In this document: piece after piece, positions 1-9,091 of the stretch
Layout of the letters: each line of letters begins with the position of its first letter
Position numbering within the stretch: the stretch's first letter is position 1
Assembly (NCBI RefSeq): GCF_001598455.1
Contig: NZ_BCYZ01000017.1
Coordinates: forward strand, 1-64,000
DNA length: 64,000 nucleotides
Direction: 5' to 3'
Source of the DNA: Sphingomonas pruni NBRC 15498
Lineage (GTDB): Bacteria > Pseudomonadota > Alphaproteobacteria > Sphingomonadales > Sphingomonadaceae
Notes under the pieces: generated by a model
Database searches by the model: none
Told to the model about the DNA's origin: nothing
Seen by the model: only the letters and a program-made list of their open reading frames with translations
Position numbers and translations under genes: made by a program

Positions 1-307
1 GGCCGCCGCCCTGGCGCAGCGTGCGGATGCGGTCGCGCCGCCCGGTCAGGATCTTGTGCGGATAGCATTGATGCCCCACGTCCCAGATCAACCGGTCGTC
101 GGGCGTGTCGAACACATAATGGATCGCGGTCGTCAGCTCGACCACGCCCAGCCCCGAGCCGAGATGTCCGCCGGTCGTCCCGACCGCGGAAATCGTCTCC
201 GCACGCAACTCGTCCGCCAGCTGGCGCAATTGCTCCGGCGCAAGTCTGCGAAGATCGGCCGGCGTCGAAACGGTGTCGAGCAACGGGGTCTCGAAGGAAG
301 TGGTCAT
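1..307 (-). CDS. dxs: 1-deoxy-D-xylulose-5-phosphate synthase, N-terminal part (cut by window edge)
   Basis: First enzyme of the MEP isoprenoid pathway: condenses pyruvate and glyceraldehyde-3-phosphate to DXP using thiamine diphosphate, in the cytoplasm. Only the first 102 codons are present. They read [20 protein letters not shown], then the DXS-type segment [17 protein letters not shown] and [18 protein letters not shown], which carries the conserved His of the ThDP fold. The ATG at 307 has AGGAG about 8 nt upstream. The gene lies just beyond mlaA on the same strand, so it may be the distal member of the hpnM-mlaA group. Its place beside the hopanoid genes fits isoprenoid precursor supply. 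The C-terminal transketolase domains are outside the window. Confidence 0.93.
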   Translation of the reverse strand, partial: MTTSFETPLLDTVSTPADLRRLAPEQLRQLADELRAETISAVGTTGGHLGSGLGVVELTTAIHYVFDTPDDRLIWDVGHQCYPHKILTGRRDRIRTLRQGGG

Positions 308-417
308 TTGGTATCGGCTCCTGCGCCCAACTTAACCCAACAGCGCCGCGACACAATCGTGCGGCCAACGGCCATCTTTTCGGAAGTTCGCGAGATGGCG
401 ACGAGCTCCGGGCGACG

Positions 418-1479
418 TCAATGCGGCGCCTCGGCGGGTGCCGGCGCGGCGGGATCGGTCATCGGATCCTGCAATTCCGGAGCGCCCGATTCGGACGGGG
501 CCCCAGCCGATGCGTCGGGATCGCTCAGGGGATCGTCGAATTCCGACGGGCTCTGCAATTCGACGCGGTGGTGTCGCAAAGCACTCACTTCGCCGGCGCG
601 ATGCTGAAGCCAGACCGACCGCAAGGTCGCGTAGGGGTCCACCGCTCCGCCGAACAAGGCGCGCAATTCCTGGTCCGATTCGGCGCGCCGGTCGAGGCCG
701 TTGATCACCCCGCTCGGAAACTGAAAGCGCCAATCGTTGAACGGGTTGCCGACCGCGACCGGCAAGACGGCCCCACCCAACGGCCCGCCCAGGATGTCCC
801 GCATAGTGGTGGGACCGACCAGCGGTAGAAAGATGTAGGGACCGGGACCAACGCCGTAATAGGCCAGCGTATCGCCAAAACTGTTATCGCGGTGCGGAAG
901 TTTGAATTCCTTCGTCTTGGCGATATCGAAAAGGCCGCCGACACCCAGGGTCGAATTGAGCGTGAACCGCGCCAGCGTCTCCGCCGCCTTGCCGAACTTG
1001 AACTGGAGCAAATAGTTCAGGAATACGACCGGCTCGGTCAGGTTACTCAAAAAATTGCGAAATCCCGATCGCACCGGTTTCGGCACGACGTGTTGGTAGC
1101 CCATTGCGAGCGGCCGATAGACGGCCTTGTCGAGCGCCTGGTGAATCCCGAACATCGCCCGGTTGAACCCTTCCAGCGGGTCACCGCGATGGGGGTCGAC
1201 CGCGGTCGCGCGAAACGGCGCGTCCCCAGCAGGTGCAGCACCGGCGGACTCGGGGTCGGATAGCGGATCGGCAAATTCGGGAAGCGCCGCCGAAGAGCTG
1301 GTCGGCGACGAGTCGACAATGGGCGGCGCCGGAGCAATGGGCGATACCGGCGCGACGATAGGCGCCGCCCCGGCCGCGGGTGCCGGCGCGACGACCGGTG
1401 GTGCCGGTGGCGGTGCCGTTTGCTCTTGAGCCGGGGTGGCGATCAGCGCCACCGCCGGAAGGAGAAGCGGGATCGTCAA
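418..1479 (-). CDS. mlaA: MlaA/VacJ-family outer-membrane lipid-asymmetry protein lacking a lipobox
   Basis: The MlaA family removes phospholipid from the outer leaflet of the outer membrane and passes it to periplasmic MlaC. The family core covers roughly residues 90-300 of 353: DPLEGFNRAMFGIHQ, then VPKPVRSGFRNFLSNLTEP, RFTLNSTLGVGGLFDIA, and GVGPGPYIFLPLVGPTTMRD. A Pro/Ala-rich linker precedes the core, and an acidic DPLSDP-type segment occurs both before it and after it. The start is TTG at 1479: an in-frame stop lies two codons upstream and AAGGGTG sits at ribosome-binding distance. It overlaps the hpnM stop by 4 nt (TTGA). The N-terminus looks like a signal peptide (PLLLPAVALIATPAQ) but has no Cys, so the usual lipid anchor seems absent. 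Confidence 0.9.
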   Translation of the reverse strand: MTIPLLLPAVALIATPAQEQTAPPPAPPVVAPAPAAGAAPIVAPVSPIAPAPPIVDSSPTSSSAALPEFADPLSDPESAGAAPAGDAPFRATAVDPHRGDPLEGFNRAMFGIHQALDKAVYRPLAMGYQHVVPKPVRSGFRNFLSNLTEPVVFLNYLLQFKFGKAAETLARFTLNSTLGVGGLFDIAKTKEFKLPHRDNSFGDTLAYYGVGPGPYIFLPLVGPTTMRDILGGPLGGAVLPVAVGNPFNDWRFQFPSGVINGLDRRAESDQELRALFGGAVDPYATLRSVWLQHRAGEVSALRHHRVELQSPSEFDDPLSDPDASAGAPSESGAPELQDPMTDPAAPAPAEAPH

Positions 1480-2069
1480 AAATCACCCTTCGCCGCCAGC
1501 GCATCGAGATGAGTTACCAGCGCTTTGGCGCCACCCTTGGCCAGAACGGTCGCAAAATCGGACCGCCGCGTCGCGATCTGGCTGATCGAATTGCGGTAAA
1601 AAACATCAATTATCTTCCAGCTGCCGCCGCTTGCGCGCAGACGATAACTGATCGGGATGTCAGCCTTGCCCGGCGTAACCAGCGTGGTGCGGACCAACTT
1701 ATCGCCGCCCCGCGCGTCGATCTGCGGCGCAATCACGAAGCGCTCGCCCGACCAGCTGTCGAAATTGGTCGCATATTGCGAGATGGTCATGCGCCGGAAG
1801 GCAGCGACCAGAGCCTGTTGATCGGCTGGCGGAGTCGTCGTCCAGGCCGGTCCGACCGCGAGTCGCGTCATCAGCGGCAGGTCGAACGCCCGGTCGATCA
1901 CCGGGCCGATCGCCGCCGCACGGCTCCTAACCGTTCCCTTTGCCTTCATGATCGTAATCAGACCATCGTCGAGCGCCTGCACGGTGGTGCGCGCGGGATC
2001 GGTCTGGGCGATGGCGGGAACGGGAATTGCAAGCGCGAGCAACAAAGCGGAGGAGACAGTGATACGCAT
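1476..2069 (-). CDS. hpnM: HpnM/MlaC-family periplasmic lipid-binding protein
   Basis: A 197-residue exported protein of the MlaC/Ttg2D superfamily, which includes the hopanoid-associated HpnM. Such proteins shuttle lipid between the outer membrane and an inner-membrane transporter. The signal peptide MRITVSSALLLALAIPVPAI ends near AQT. The body has family-like motifs (VIDRAFDLPLMTRLAVGPAW, FRRMTISQYATNFDSWSGERF, SWKIIDVFYRNSISQIATRR). I chose ATG 2069 over the earlier in-frame start at 2159 because AGGAG precedes it and the signal peptide begins there. It is coupled to mlaA by a 4-nt overlap. Calling it HpnM rather than MlaC rests on neighbourhood. The RND partner HpnN is not in the window. 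Confidence 0.85.
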   Translation of the reverse strand: MRITVSSALLLALAIPVPAIAQTDPARTTVQALDDGLITIMKAKGTVRSRAAAIGPVIDRAFDLPLMTRLAVGPAWTTTPPADQQALVAAFRRMTISQYATNFDSWSGERFVIAPQIDARGGDKLVRTTLVTPGKADIPISYRLRASGGSWKIIDVFYRNSISQIATRRSDFATVLAKGGAKALVTHLDALAAKGDF

Positions 2070-2152
2070 CGAAACACTCCTGATCGGCCGCCGGGCAATA
2101 CCCCGCCGAGTGTGAGGGCGTCCACCCTTGTCGCGCGCGAACATCTTGCCGC

Positions 2153-2177
2153 GTTGCAATAATGCGTCTTTTGCAAC
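2153..2177. promoter_or_regulatory. Small inverted repeat in the hpnM/ispH divergent promoter region
   Basis: In the 182-bp gap between the divergent hpnM and ispH starts, GTTGCAA (2153-2159) and TTGCAAC (2171-2177) form a perfect 7-bp inverted repeat with an 11-nt spacer rich in A/T for this genome. The position suits an operator or a promoter region shared by both directions. No clear -35/-10 pair could be assigned, and chance occurrence is possible. Confidence 0.25.
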
Positions 2178-2251
2178 TGGATGCGAACGACTATCTGTGC
2201 GCTCAGGGGCCTGGCGAAAGCGGGTCGCGGCATTTCGAAAGACGGAATTGC

Positions 2252-3232
2252 ATGCAGGATAAGATGACCGGTCCTTCCTCGCCTTCGATCAATGTCCTGC
2301 TGGCGAATCCGCGCGGTTTCTGCGCGGGCGTGGTCCGCGCGATCGAGATCGTCGAGCGCGCGCTCGACCTATATGGCGCGCCCGTCTATGTCCGGCATGA
2401 GATCGTTCACAACCGCCACGTCGTCGAGCGGCTGCGCAACAAGGGTGCGGTGTTCGTGGACGAGCTCGACGAGATCCCCGAAGACGCGCCGACCATCTTC
2501 AGCGCGCATGGCGTACCGCGGTCGGTCCAGGAAGCGGCCGTCGCCCGCGGACTGCCGGTGCTCGACGCGACCTGCCCGCTGGTCACCAAGGTCCATGTCC
2601 AGGGACGTCGCTATGCCAAAGCGGGGCGGACGCTCGTGCTGATCGGCCATGCCGGCCATGCCGAGGTGATCGGCACGATGGGTCAGATCGATGCCCCGAT
2701 CCATCTCGTCTCGACGATAGACGACGTTGCCGCCCTGCCGCTCGCGGACGATACGCCGATCGCCTATATCACTCAGACCACCCTCAGCGTCGACGATACG
2801 CGCGGCGTGATCGCGGCGCTTAACCAGCGCTTCGACGACGTCCAGGGCCCCGACGTCGCGGATATCTGCTACGCCACACAGAACCGTCAGACCGCGGTCC
2901 GCGACCTCGCCAGGCAAAGCGATCTGCTGATCGTCGTCGGCGCGCGAAACAGCTCGAATTCAAGCCGATTGCGCGAAATCGGCGATGAAATGGGCGTGCC
3001 GAGCTATCTGGTCGACGATGGCGGCGGCGTCGACGCCGCCTGGCTCGACGGTGTGGAGACGGTCGGAATCACCGCAGGCGCGTCGGCCCCTGACGAGTTG
3101 ATTGAGAGTGTCATCGCAGCCATTGCTTTGGTACGTCCGGTGTCGGTGAAACCGCTGGACGGCGTCACCGAAGACGTGGAATTCACCCTCCCTACCCCCT
3201 TGCGCAACATCACTCGTGCTGCGGCCGAATAG
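2252..3232 (+). CDS. ispH: 4-hydroxy-3-methylbut-2-enyl diphosphate reductase
   Basis: The last MEP-pathway enzyme. This [4Fe-4S] protein reductively dehydrates HMBPP to IPP and DMAPP, the building blocks of squalene. About 326 residues, normal for IspH/LytB. The three cluster-binding Cys lie in [13 protein letters not shown] (Cys24), [12 protein letters not shown] and [27 protein letters not shown] and the NSSNSSRL segment are also family-typical. In-frame starts exist at 2162, 2252 and 2264. I prefer 2252 or 2264, close to the conserved [14 protein letters not shown] region, and the residues before 2252 look non-conserved. It is 9 nt upstream of hpnH, so the two are very likely co-transcribed. 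Another ispH elsewhere in the genome is possible but cannot be seen here. Confidence 0.95.
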   Translation: MQDKMTGPSSPSINVLLANPRGFCAGVVRAIEIVERALDLYGAPVYVRHEIVHNRHVVERLRNKGAVFVDELDEIPEDAPTIFSAHGVPRSVQEAAVARGLPVLDATCPLVTKVHVQGRRYAKAGRTLVLIGHAGHAEVIGTMGQIDAPIHLVSTIDDVAALPLADDTPIAYITQTTLSVDDTRGVIAALNQRFDDVQGPDVADICYATQNRQTAVRDLARQSDLLIVVGARNSSNSSRLREIGDEMGVPSYLVDDGGGVDAAWLDGVETVGITAGASAPDELIESVIAAIALVRPVSVKPLDGVTEDVEFTLPTPLRNITRAAAE

Positions 3233-3241
3233 GATTACCCG

Positions 3242-4387
3242 ATGACCTTACCGCTTTCCCAGATCGCGCGGATCGGCGCCTATACGCTGACACAGCATAT
3301 CAAGGGCGGGAAATACCCGCTGGTGCTGATGCTCGAGCCGCTGTTCCGCTGCAACCTGGCCTGTCCCGGCTGCGGCAAGATCGATTATCCCGATCCGATC
3401 CTCAATCAGCGCATGTCCTATGAACAATGCATGGAAGCGATCGACGAATGCGGCGCGCCGGCCGTTTCGATCGCCGGCGGCGAACCGCTGCTGCACAAGG
3501 ATATGGCGCGGATCGTCAAGGGCTATATCGCCAAGAAGAAGCTGGTGATCCTGTGCACCAACGCCCTGCTGCTCAAGAAGAAGATCGACGAATACGAACC
3601 GTCGCCCTTCTTCACCTGGTCGATCCATCTAGACGGCGACAAGCAGATGCACGACCATGCCGTCGATCTCGACGGTACCTACGAAATCGCGATCGAGGCG
3701 ATCAAGCTCGCCAAGAGCAGGGGCTTCCGCGTTCAGGTCAATTGCACGGTGTTCGACGGCGCCAATGCCGAGCGGCTGGCGGCATTTTTCGATGAGATGG
3801 AATCGCTTGGCGTCGAGATCACGATCTCGCCAGGCTATGCCTATGAGCGCGCCGCCGATCAGGAGCATTTCCTCAATCGCGAGCGGACCAAGAAGTTCTT
3901 CCGCGACGTATTCGCCCGCGGCAATGGCGGCAAGGACTGGACCTTCACCAACTCGCCGCTGTTCCTCGATTTCCTCGCCGGCAACCAGACCTATGAATGC
4001 ACGCCATGGTCGATGCCGCTGCGAACCATCTTCGGCTGGCAGAAGCCCTGCTATCTGCTCGGCGAAGGCTATGTCGCCACCTTCAAGGAGCTGATGGAAG
4101 GCACCGACTGGGAGAAATACGGCGTCGGCAAATACGAGAAATGCTCGAACTGCATGACGCATTGCGGGTTCGAGGGGACGGCCGCGACCGACGCGATCCG
4201 CCACCCGCTCAAGATGTTCAAGGTCGGCCGCAACGGCGTGAAGACCGATGGCCCGATGGCGCCCGATGTCGACCTCTCGACCGCCCGGCCTGCCGAGGAT
4301 GTCTATTCCTCGCACGTCGAACTGGAGCTGGCGAAGATCAAGGCGGCCGATCCCGAAGGCTTCAAACGGGTTCAGCGCGCGGCCTGA
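3242..4387 (+). CDS. hpnH: Radical SAM adenosylhopane synthase HpnH
   Basis: HpnH joins the 5'-deoxyadenosyl radical of SAM to diploptene, giving adenosylhopane, the first C35 hopanoid. The 381-residue protein has the radical-SAM CxxxCxxC signature as RCNLACPGCGKIDYPD (Cys37, 41, 44), then SIAGGEPLLHKDM and a Cys-containing C-terminal region KCSNCMTHCGFEG near residue 305. The ATG at 3242 has AGGA about 9 nt upstream. It follows ispH in the same operon. Its partner hpnG, which removes adenine from the product, is convergent just downstream, with 20 nt between the stop codons. Confidence 0.97.
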   Translation: MTLPLSQIARIGAYTLTQHIKGGKYPLVLMLEPLFRCNLACPGCGKIDYPDPILNQRMSYEQCMEAIDECGAPAVSIAGGEPLLHKDMARIVKGYIAKKKLVILCTNALLLKKKIDEYEPSPFFTWSIHLDGDKQMHDHAVDLDGTYEIAIEAIKLAKSRGFRVQVNCTVFDGANAERLAAFFDEMESLGVEITISPGYAYERAADQEHFLNRERTKKFFRDVFARGNGGKDWTFTNSPLFLDFLAGNQTYECTPWSMPLRTIFGWQKPCYLLGEGYVATFKELMEGTDWEKYGVGKYEKCSNCMTHCGFEGTAATDAIRHPLKMFKVGRNGVKTDGPMAPDVDLSTARPAEDVYSSHVELELAKIKAADPEGFKRVQRAA

Positions 4388-4400
4388 TCCCGCCCCCTTT

Positions 4401-4420
4401 GCCGGCCCTAGCGGGCCGGC
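4401..4420. terminator. GC hairpin at the convergent hpnH/hpnG junction
   Basis: GCCGGCCC (4401-4408), loop TAGC, and GGGCCGGC (4413-4420) form a perfect 8-bp stem between the two convergent stop codons. The hpnG TAG stop lies within it. Neither side has a T-tract, so it is not a classical intrinsic terminator. It may still act as a bidirectional stop or a 3'-end stabiliser. Confidence 0.4.
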
Positions 4421-5058
4421 AGCCCGAACCGGTCTATCCCGGCGCCAATAATCGCATCGAATGCCTGCGTCAGGCTTCGAAACGCCTGATCGGCCTGGCG
4501 GCCGGTGCGGATCAGCGCCGGCAATTGCCGCGGATTTCGCGCGAGCGAGGCGAGAACCGGACCCAGCGCCATCCCGCCGTCCGGACGCATCCCGACCAGG
4601 GCTGCGGGCGGCAAGTCGTCGTCGGCACCATCCGATATCACCCGTAGCGCGGCGAACGGCAGCCCTTTGCGCACCGCGACGCGCGCAGCAACGTGGCTCT
4701 CCATATCGACCGCGATTGCGCCGGTCCGCTCGTGCAGGATGCGCTTTTCGGTCGCGGTCGCCGCGATCGCGTCGTTCCCAACAATCCCGCCGCGATGAGC
4801 GTGCGGCAGCGCCTTCTCCAGCCGTTCAACCACGATCACATTGCCGTCGATCACGACATCGCCGGGTTGCAGCGAGGGGGCGAGCGCACCGGCGATGCCG
4901 CATGACAGGACGAGGCCGGGAAACGTCTCCGCTCTGGCGTCGAGGCTACGGTCGAGCGCCTCCGCATTGCCGCCGCCGATGACGACGGAGAGGTCTCGGC
5001 CGGGTCGATCGAAAATCCGCGCCTCGCGCTTGAGCCCACACGCTATGATCAAAGTCAC
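4408..5058 (-). CDS. hpnG: Hopanoid-associated nucleoside phosphorylase HpnG
   Basis: In the known pathway HpnG removes adenine from adenosylhopane to give ribosylhopane or its phosphate. This 216-residue protein has the purine-nucleoside-phosphorylase/MTAN fold signatures: LSCGIAGALAPSLQPGDVVI, AIAVDMESHVAARVAVRKG (the Glu of the DMES motif contacts the ribose) and FAALRVISDGADDDLPP. The start is GTG 5058, which overlaps the shc stop in GTGA. The longer open frame up to 5121 would overlap shc more deeply and adds no conserved residues. It is the last gene of the leftward hpnA-G operon. Confidence 0.92.
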   Translation of the reverse strand: MTLIIACGLKREARIFDRPGRDLSVVIGGGNAEALDRSLDARAETFPGLVLSCGIAGALAPSLQPGDVVIDGNVIVVERLEKALPHAHRGGIVGNDAIAATATEKRILHERTGAIAVDMESHVAARVAVRKGLPFAALRVISDGADDDLPPAALVGMRPDGGMALGPVLASLARNPRQLPALIRTGRQADQAFRSLTQAFDAIIGAGIDRFGLPAR

Positions 5059-6992
5059 ATGCCGACCGTGACGCGCTTGGTGTTCGAGCGCTTGAGATTG
5101 CGGTAGCGCGCCATCGCCCAAAGCGGGAAATATTTAGGGTAACCGTGATAGCGGAGGTAGAAGACCCGCGGGAATCCACCGCCGGTATAATATTCCTGCC
5201 CCCACAAGCCGTCGGCATCCTGGTTGGCGGCCAGCCAATCGATGCCGCGCGCTACCGCTTCGCTGTCGACCTCACCGGCTGCCATCAATCCCAGCAACGC
5301 CCAGGCGGTCTGCGATGCGGTAGACGGCGCAGAAACATGGCCGGTGCGGTCGAGGTCGTAACTATTGCAGTCCTCGCCCCAGCCGCCATCCGGGTTCTGG
5401 ATCGTCCTGAGCCACGCGGCGGCGCGCGCGACCATCGGATCGCCCTGACCGAATCCCGCCGCATTCAGCGCGCAGAGCACGGACCAGGTACCGTAGATAT
5501 AATTGACTCCCCAGCGGCCGAACCAGCTGCCCTCGGGTTCCTGCTCGCGGCGGAGATAGTCGATCGCCGCCGCCATGCGCGGGCTGTCAGGCCGTTCGCC
5601 CAGTTGCGCCAGCATCGACACGCAACGCGCGGAAACATCGGCGGTTGGCGGGTCGAGCAATGCTCCATGGTCGGCGAACGGCAGATTGTTGAGATAGTCA
5701 TAGGCATTGTCGGCGTCGAACGCGCCCCAACCGCCATTCCTGGACTGCAACCCGACGGTCCATTCGACCCCACGGTCGATCGGCATGCGATCGGCCGTCC
5801 CGGCGCGGTCCATCGCCATCACGACCACAGCGGTATCGTCGAGATCGGGATAATGCGCGTTATTGTACTGGAAGGCCCAGCCGCCGGGCCGGACGCCGGG
5901 CCGTTCCTCCGCCCAATCCCCCGCCACATCGAGCACCTGACGCGGCTTGAGCCAATCGAGCGCGGCATCGGCGCTGGCAATATTGGCTTCACCCCCCGCC
6001 TCCAGCATCGCATGCGCCGCGAGCGCAGTGTCCCACACCGGCGACACGCAGGGCTGGCAATAAGCCTCGTCTTCCTTGATCACGAGAAGGTTCTCGACCG
6101 ACTGCCGGGCGATGGCGCGCACCGGATGGTCTTCCGCATAGCCCAACAGGTCGAACATCATCACGCTGTTCGCCATCGCGGGATAGATCGCGCCGAGTCC
6201 GTCCTCACCGTTTAGCCGCTCGACCACCCAGGCCTCGCAGGCCCGGATCGCGCGTTGCCTCAGCTTGGTCGGCCACAGACCGTCACCGGCCTTGAGCAAC
6301 CGGTCGAGCGTGTTGAAGCCCTTGGTCCACAGCCATTTCGGATCGGCGGCCTTGGTCCCGGCGCGCACTGCCTCGCCCGTATAGAGTTCGTCGACCTTGG
6401 TGCCCTTGGCGTTGCGCGCGACGGGTTTGAGGGCGCCCAGCACGAGCAGCGGCACCACCACGGTGCGCGCCCAATAGCTCATCTTCGACAGGTGGATCGG
6501 GAACCAGCGCGGCAGCAGGATCAGCTCTGGCGGCATGGTCGGAACGGTCGACCAGGGCCCGGCGTCGAACAAGGCGAGCTGAATGCGGGTAAACACATTC
6601 ACCGCCGCCGCGCCGCCCGCCGCCAGGATCGCCGTCCGCGCGCGCACCATATGCGGTGCTTGGAGGTCGTCGCCGATCATCTTGAGCGCATAATAGGCTT
6701 TCACGCTGGCGCTGACATCGAAGCCACCGGCATGGAACAGTCCCCAGCCGTCATGCGTCGGCGACTGGATGCGACGGAGATAGCGACCGATCTTCGCTTC
6801 CAACGCTATGTCGACCGGTTCGCCGAGATAATGGCGCAGCAGCACATATTCGGCCGGGATGGTGCAGTCCGCTTCCAGCTCGAACACCCAATGGCCGTCG
6901 GGGCGCTGCGCCGCGGTCAAGGCGGCCGCGGCGCGATCGACCGCCTGATCGATCGCGGCAAGCGGATCGGCTGACTGAAGCTTGGTGGCCAT
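5055..6992 (-). CDS. shc: Squalene-hopene cyclase
   Basis: Cyclises squalene to hopene and hopanol at the inner membrane, the committed step of hopanoid synthesis; also called hpnF. At 645 residues it is full length. The catalytic DXDD acid motif appears as DLDDTAVV at residues 383-386. QW-type repeats occur along the chain, for example QRPDGHWVFELEADCTIPAE near the start, LQSRNGGWGAFDADN, REQEPEGSWFGRWGVNYIYG, and IQNPDGGWGEDCNSYD. The C-terminus FPRVFYLRYHGYPKYFPLWA is typical of bacterial SHC. It follows hpnE by 9 nt and its stop overlaps the hpnG GTG start. Confidence 0.98.
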   Translation of the reverse strand: MATKLQSADPLAAIDQAVDRAAAALTAAQRPDGHWVFELEADCTIPAEYVLLRHYLGEPVDIALEAKIGRYLRRIQSPTHDGWGLFHAGGFDVSASVKAYYALKMIGDDLQAPHMVRARTAILAAGGAAAVNVFTRIQLALFDAGPWSTVPTMPPELILLPRWFPIHLSKMSYWARTVVVPLLVLGALKPVARNAKGTKVDELYTGEAVRAGTKAADPKWLWTKGFNTLDRLLKAGDGLWPTKLRQRAIRACEAWVVERLNGEDGLGAIYPAMANSVMMFDLLGYAEDHPVRAIARQSVENLLVIKEDEAYCQPCVSPVWDTALAAHAMLEAGGEANIASADAALDWLKPRQVLDVAGDWAEERPGVRPGGWAFQYNNAHYPDLDDTAVVVMAMDRAGTADRMPIDRGVEWTVGLQSRNGGWGAFDADNAYDYLNNLPFADHGALLDPPTADVSARCVSMLAQLGERPDSPRMAAAIDYLRREQEPEGSWFGRWGVNYIYGTWSVLCALNAAGFGQGDPMVARAAAWLRTIQNPDGGWGEDCNSYDLDRTGHVSAPSTASQTAWALLGLMAAGEVDSEAVARGIDWLAANQDADGLWGQEYYTGGGFPRVFYLRYHGYPKYFPLWAMARYRNLKRSNTKRVTVGM

Positions 6993-7001
6993 GCCGATCC
7001 G

Positions 7002-8258
7002 TTAGCGCGTCCGGGCACCAATCGCCAAGCGCGCGGCGGTCTCGCCCGAGCGGAGCGCGCCTTCGATCGTCGCGGGCAGGCCAGTACGCGTCCAATCACC
7101 TGCCAGGAACAGGTTACGCCAGCGCGTCGCGGCCGGAGGGCGCTTCGCGTCCTGCTCGGGCGTTGCTGCGAAAGTGGCGCGCTTTTCCTTGACGATCTGC
7201 CACGCCGGCATCGGCACGGTGAAGCGATAGGCACTTTGGATATCCGCCCAGAAGCGCCGCGCCAATTCCTCGCGGTCGAGATCGACGATGGCATCGGCGG
7301 CACTGACCGTCACGGAGATCCGGTCGGGAAAAGCAAACAGCCATTCGGCTGTGCCGCCAAGTACGCCAAGCATCTGCGCCGCGCCTTCGGGCGGCGCGAT
7401 CGCGAAGTGGCCGTTGACGATCGAATGGAATGCGTCGGGCGCCGAAATCTCCGGTAAGAGCGTGGTCGCGACCCAGGGCGGCACGGCAAGGATCACTGCT
7501 TCGTCATCGGCCACAGGTTCGGGGCCGGCGCCCCAGTCGAGCGCGGTCGCGCGATCGCCGAGCGTTTCGATCGCGCGGAGCCGCCTGCCGGGCGTGAATG
7601 GCGTGTCGCGCGCGGCAAGCCAAGCCAAAGCCGGGTCGATGAACGCCGCGCCAAGGCTGGGTTCGGCGATGCGCGGCAGTGTCGCCTTGCCACCGCGCAA
7701 CAGCGATTCGCGCAGCACCGCCGCGGTCAGCCGGGCCGACCCGGTTTCGGGCGGCGTGTTGAGCACGGCGAGCAGCACCGGCGCCATCAGCTTGCTCCAA
7801 ACCGGGCCTGTCGCGTCGATCCGGTCGCCCACTGCGTCAGCCGCGCCGCCGGTCAGCAATCCGGCGAGCCTGGCATAGTCCAACGTGCGCGTTCCCGGCA
7901 CGCGGCGGCGCTTCGACAATACCCACCAGGGCAGCACGCCGTCGTTCATCCGAATCATCCAGCGATCGCCGCCGGCGAGGTCGGCGAACGCGAAGTCGGC
8001 ATGGTCGGGACCGGCAAGAGGCATCGTTGCCCCGATCGTCGCGCGGAACGCCGCGACGGACCTGTTCCCCGCCAGCACCAGATGGTTGCCATTATCGATC
8101 GTGAGCCCGAGCTGCGGGTCATGATAGGAGCGGCATCGCCCGCCAGCCTGGGCCGCGGAATCCCCGATGCGCACGGTCAATCCCGCCTCGACCAGCCGCA
8201 CCGCCGTCGACAGCCCGGCGAGGCCAGCGCCCGCTATAGTCGCCCGCGCAAAGGTCAA
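7002..8258 (-). CDS. hpnE: Hydroxysqualene dehydroxylase HpnE
   Basis: FAD-dependent amine-oxidase-like enzyme that reduces hydroxysqualene to squalene, the last of the three HpnC/D/E steps replacing eukaryotic squalene synthase. The dinucleotide-binding motif IAGAGLAGLSTAVRLVEAG is at the N-terminus, and the C-terminal FAD-contact region is LFLAGDWTRTGLPATIEGAL. I place the start at TTG 8258, which overlaps the hpnD stop by 4 nt with GGTG upstream and puts the Rossmann motif near residue 8. A GTG at 8288 is the alternative. The resulting 418 residues suit the family. Confidence 0.92.
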   Translation of the reverse strand: MTFARATIAGAGLAGLSTAVRLVEAGLTVRIGDSAAQAGGRCRSYHDPQLGLTIDNGNHLVLAGNRSVAAFRATIGATMPLAGPDHADFAFADLAGGDRWMIRMNDGVLPWWVLSKRRRVPGTRTLDYARLAGLLTGGAADAVGDRIDATGPVWSKLMAPVLLAVLNTPPETGSARLTAAVLRESLLRGGKATLPRIAEPSLGAAFIDPALAWLAARDTPFTPGRRLRAIETLGDRATALDWGAGPEPVADDEAVILAVPPWVATTLLPEISAPDAFHSIVNGHFAIAPPEGAAQMLGVLGGTAEWLFAFPDRISVTVSAADAIVDLDREELARRFWADIQSAYRFTVPMPAWQIVKEKRATFAATPEQDAKRPPAATRWRNLFLAGDWTRTGLPATIEGALRSGETAARLAIGARTR

Positions 8259-9091
8259 CGCGTCACCAGCAGCCGTGCCACCGTCCACAGCAACGCCGGC
8301 TTGCTCACCCTGACGCGCCGGCGCGGCGGCGCCCAGCCAACGACCTCCATGCGCTTGAGCAGCTTCGAATAGACCGCTTCCATCAATCGTGGCGCGATCA
8401 GATGGCCGTTCGGCCCGGCAGCGAGAATTGTATCGGCGGCCCGATAATGGTCGTGCGCGCGCGTCACCAGCGGACGCACCGCCTGGTCGATGCGCGGATC
8501 GGCGACCACCTCGGCCGGCGTGGTCAACGCAATCCCGGCGGCCCTCAAGGCCTCGGCCGGGAGATAGACGCGACCGATCTCGGCATCCTCATCGATATCG
8601 CGCAGGATATTGGTGAGCTGAAGCGCGCGGCCAAGATGGTGCGCAAGCTCGATGCCGGGCTCGCGAGGCATGCCGAACACGCGCACCGACAGGCGGCCGA
8701 CTGCCGACGCCACCCGATCGCAATAGAGGTCAAGCTCCGCCATCGCCGGCCAACGAATGTCGCCGGCCACGTCCATCGCCATGCCGTCGATCACCGCATC
8801 GAAATCGGCGCGGTCGAGATCGAAACGGCGCACCGCCTCCGCCACCAATATGGCCTGCCCCGGGTCACCGCCGGCATAAAGCGAGTCGAGGTCCCGGCGC
8901 CAACCGTCGAGCGCGGCCGCGCGTCCTTCCCGCTCCCCGTGTTGATCGTCGGCGATATCGTCGACCGCCCGGCAGAAGCCGTAGATCGCATACATCGCCT
9001 CGCGTTCCGCCTTTGGCAGCACCCGCATGCCGGCATAGAACGAGCTGCCCGTGACCTGGGTCGCCGGCGCGCTGGCGGCGATGTCCGTCAT
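8255..9091 (-). CDS. hpnD: Presqualene diphosphate synthase HpnD
   Basis: Trans-isoprenyl diphosphate synthase of the squalene/phytoene synthase family that condenses two farnesyl diphosphates to presqualene diphosphate. About 278 residues. The first Asp-rich motif is FCRAVDDIADDQ and the second region is ALQLTNILRDIDEDAEIGR, both needed to bind Mg2+-diphosphate. ATG 9091 overlaps the hpnC stop in ATGA. The longer in-frame start at 9139 lies inside hpnC and is unlikely. Confidence 0.94.
   Translation of the reverse strand: MTDIAASAPATQVTGSSFYAGMRVLPKAEREAMYAIYGFCRAVDDIADDQHGEREGRAAALDGWRRDLDSLYAGGDPGQAILVAEAVRRFDLDRADFDAVIDGMAMDVAGDIRWPAMAELDLYCDRVASAVGRLSVRVFGMPREPGIELAHHLGRALQLTNILRDIDEDAEIGRVYLPAEALRAAGIALTTPAEVVADPRIDQAVRPLVTRAHDHYRAADTILAAGPNGHLIAPRLMEAVYSKLLKRMEVVGWAPPRRRVRVSKPALLWTVARLLVTR

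Noticed and set aside
8259-8288. GTG 8288 as the hpnE start
   Set aside because: No ribosome-binding site and deep overlap with hpnD; TTG 8258 overlaps the hpnD stop by the 4-nt pattern common in this operon. Kept as an alternative only.
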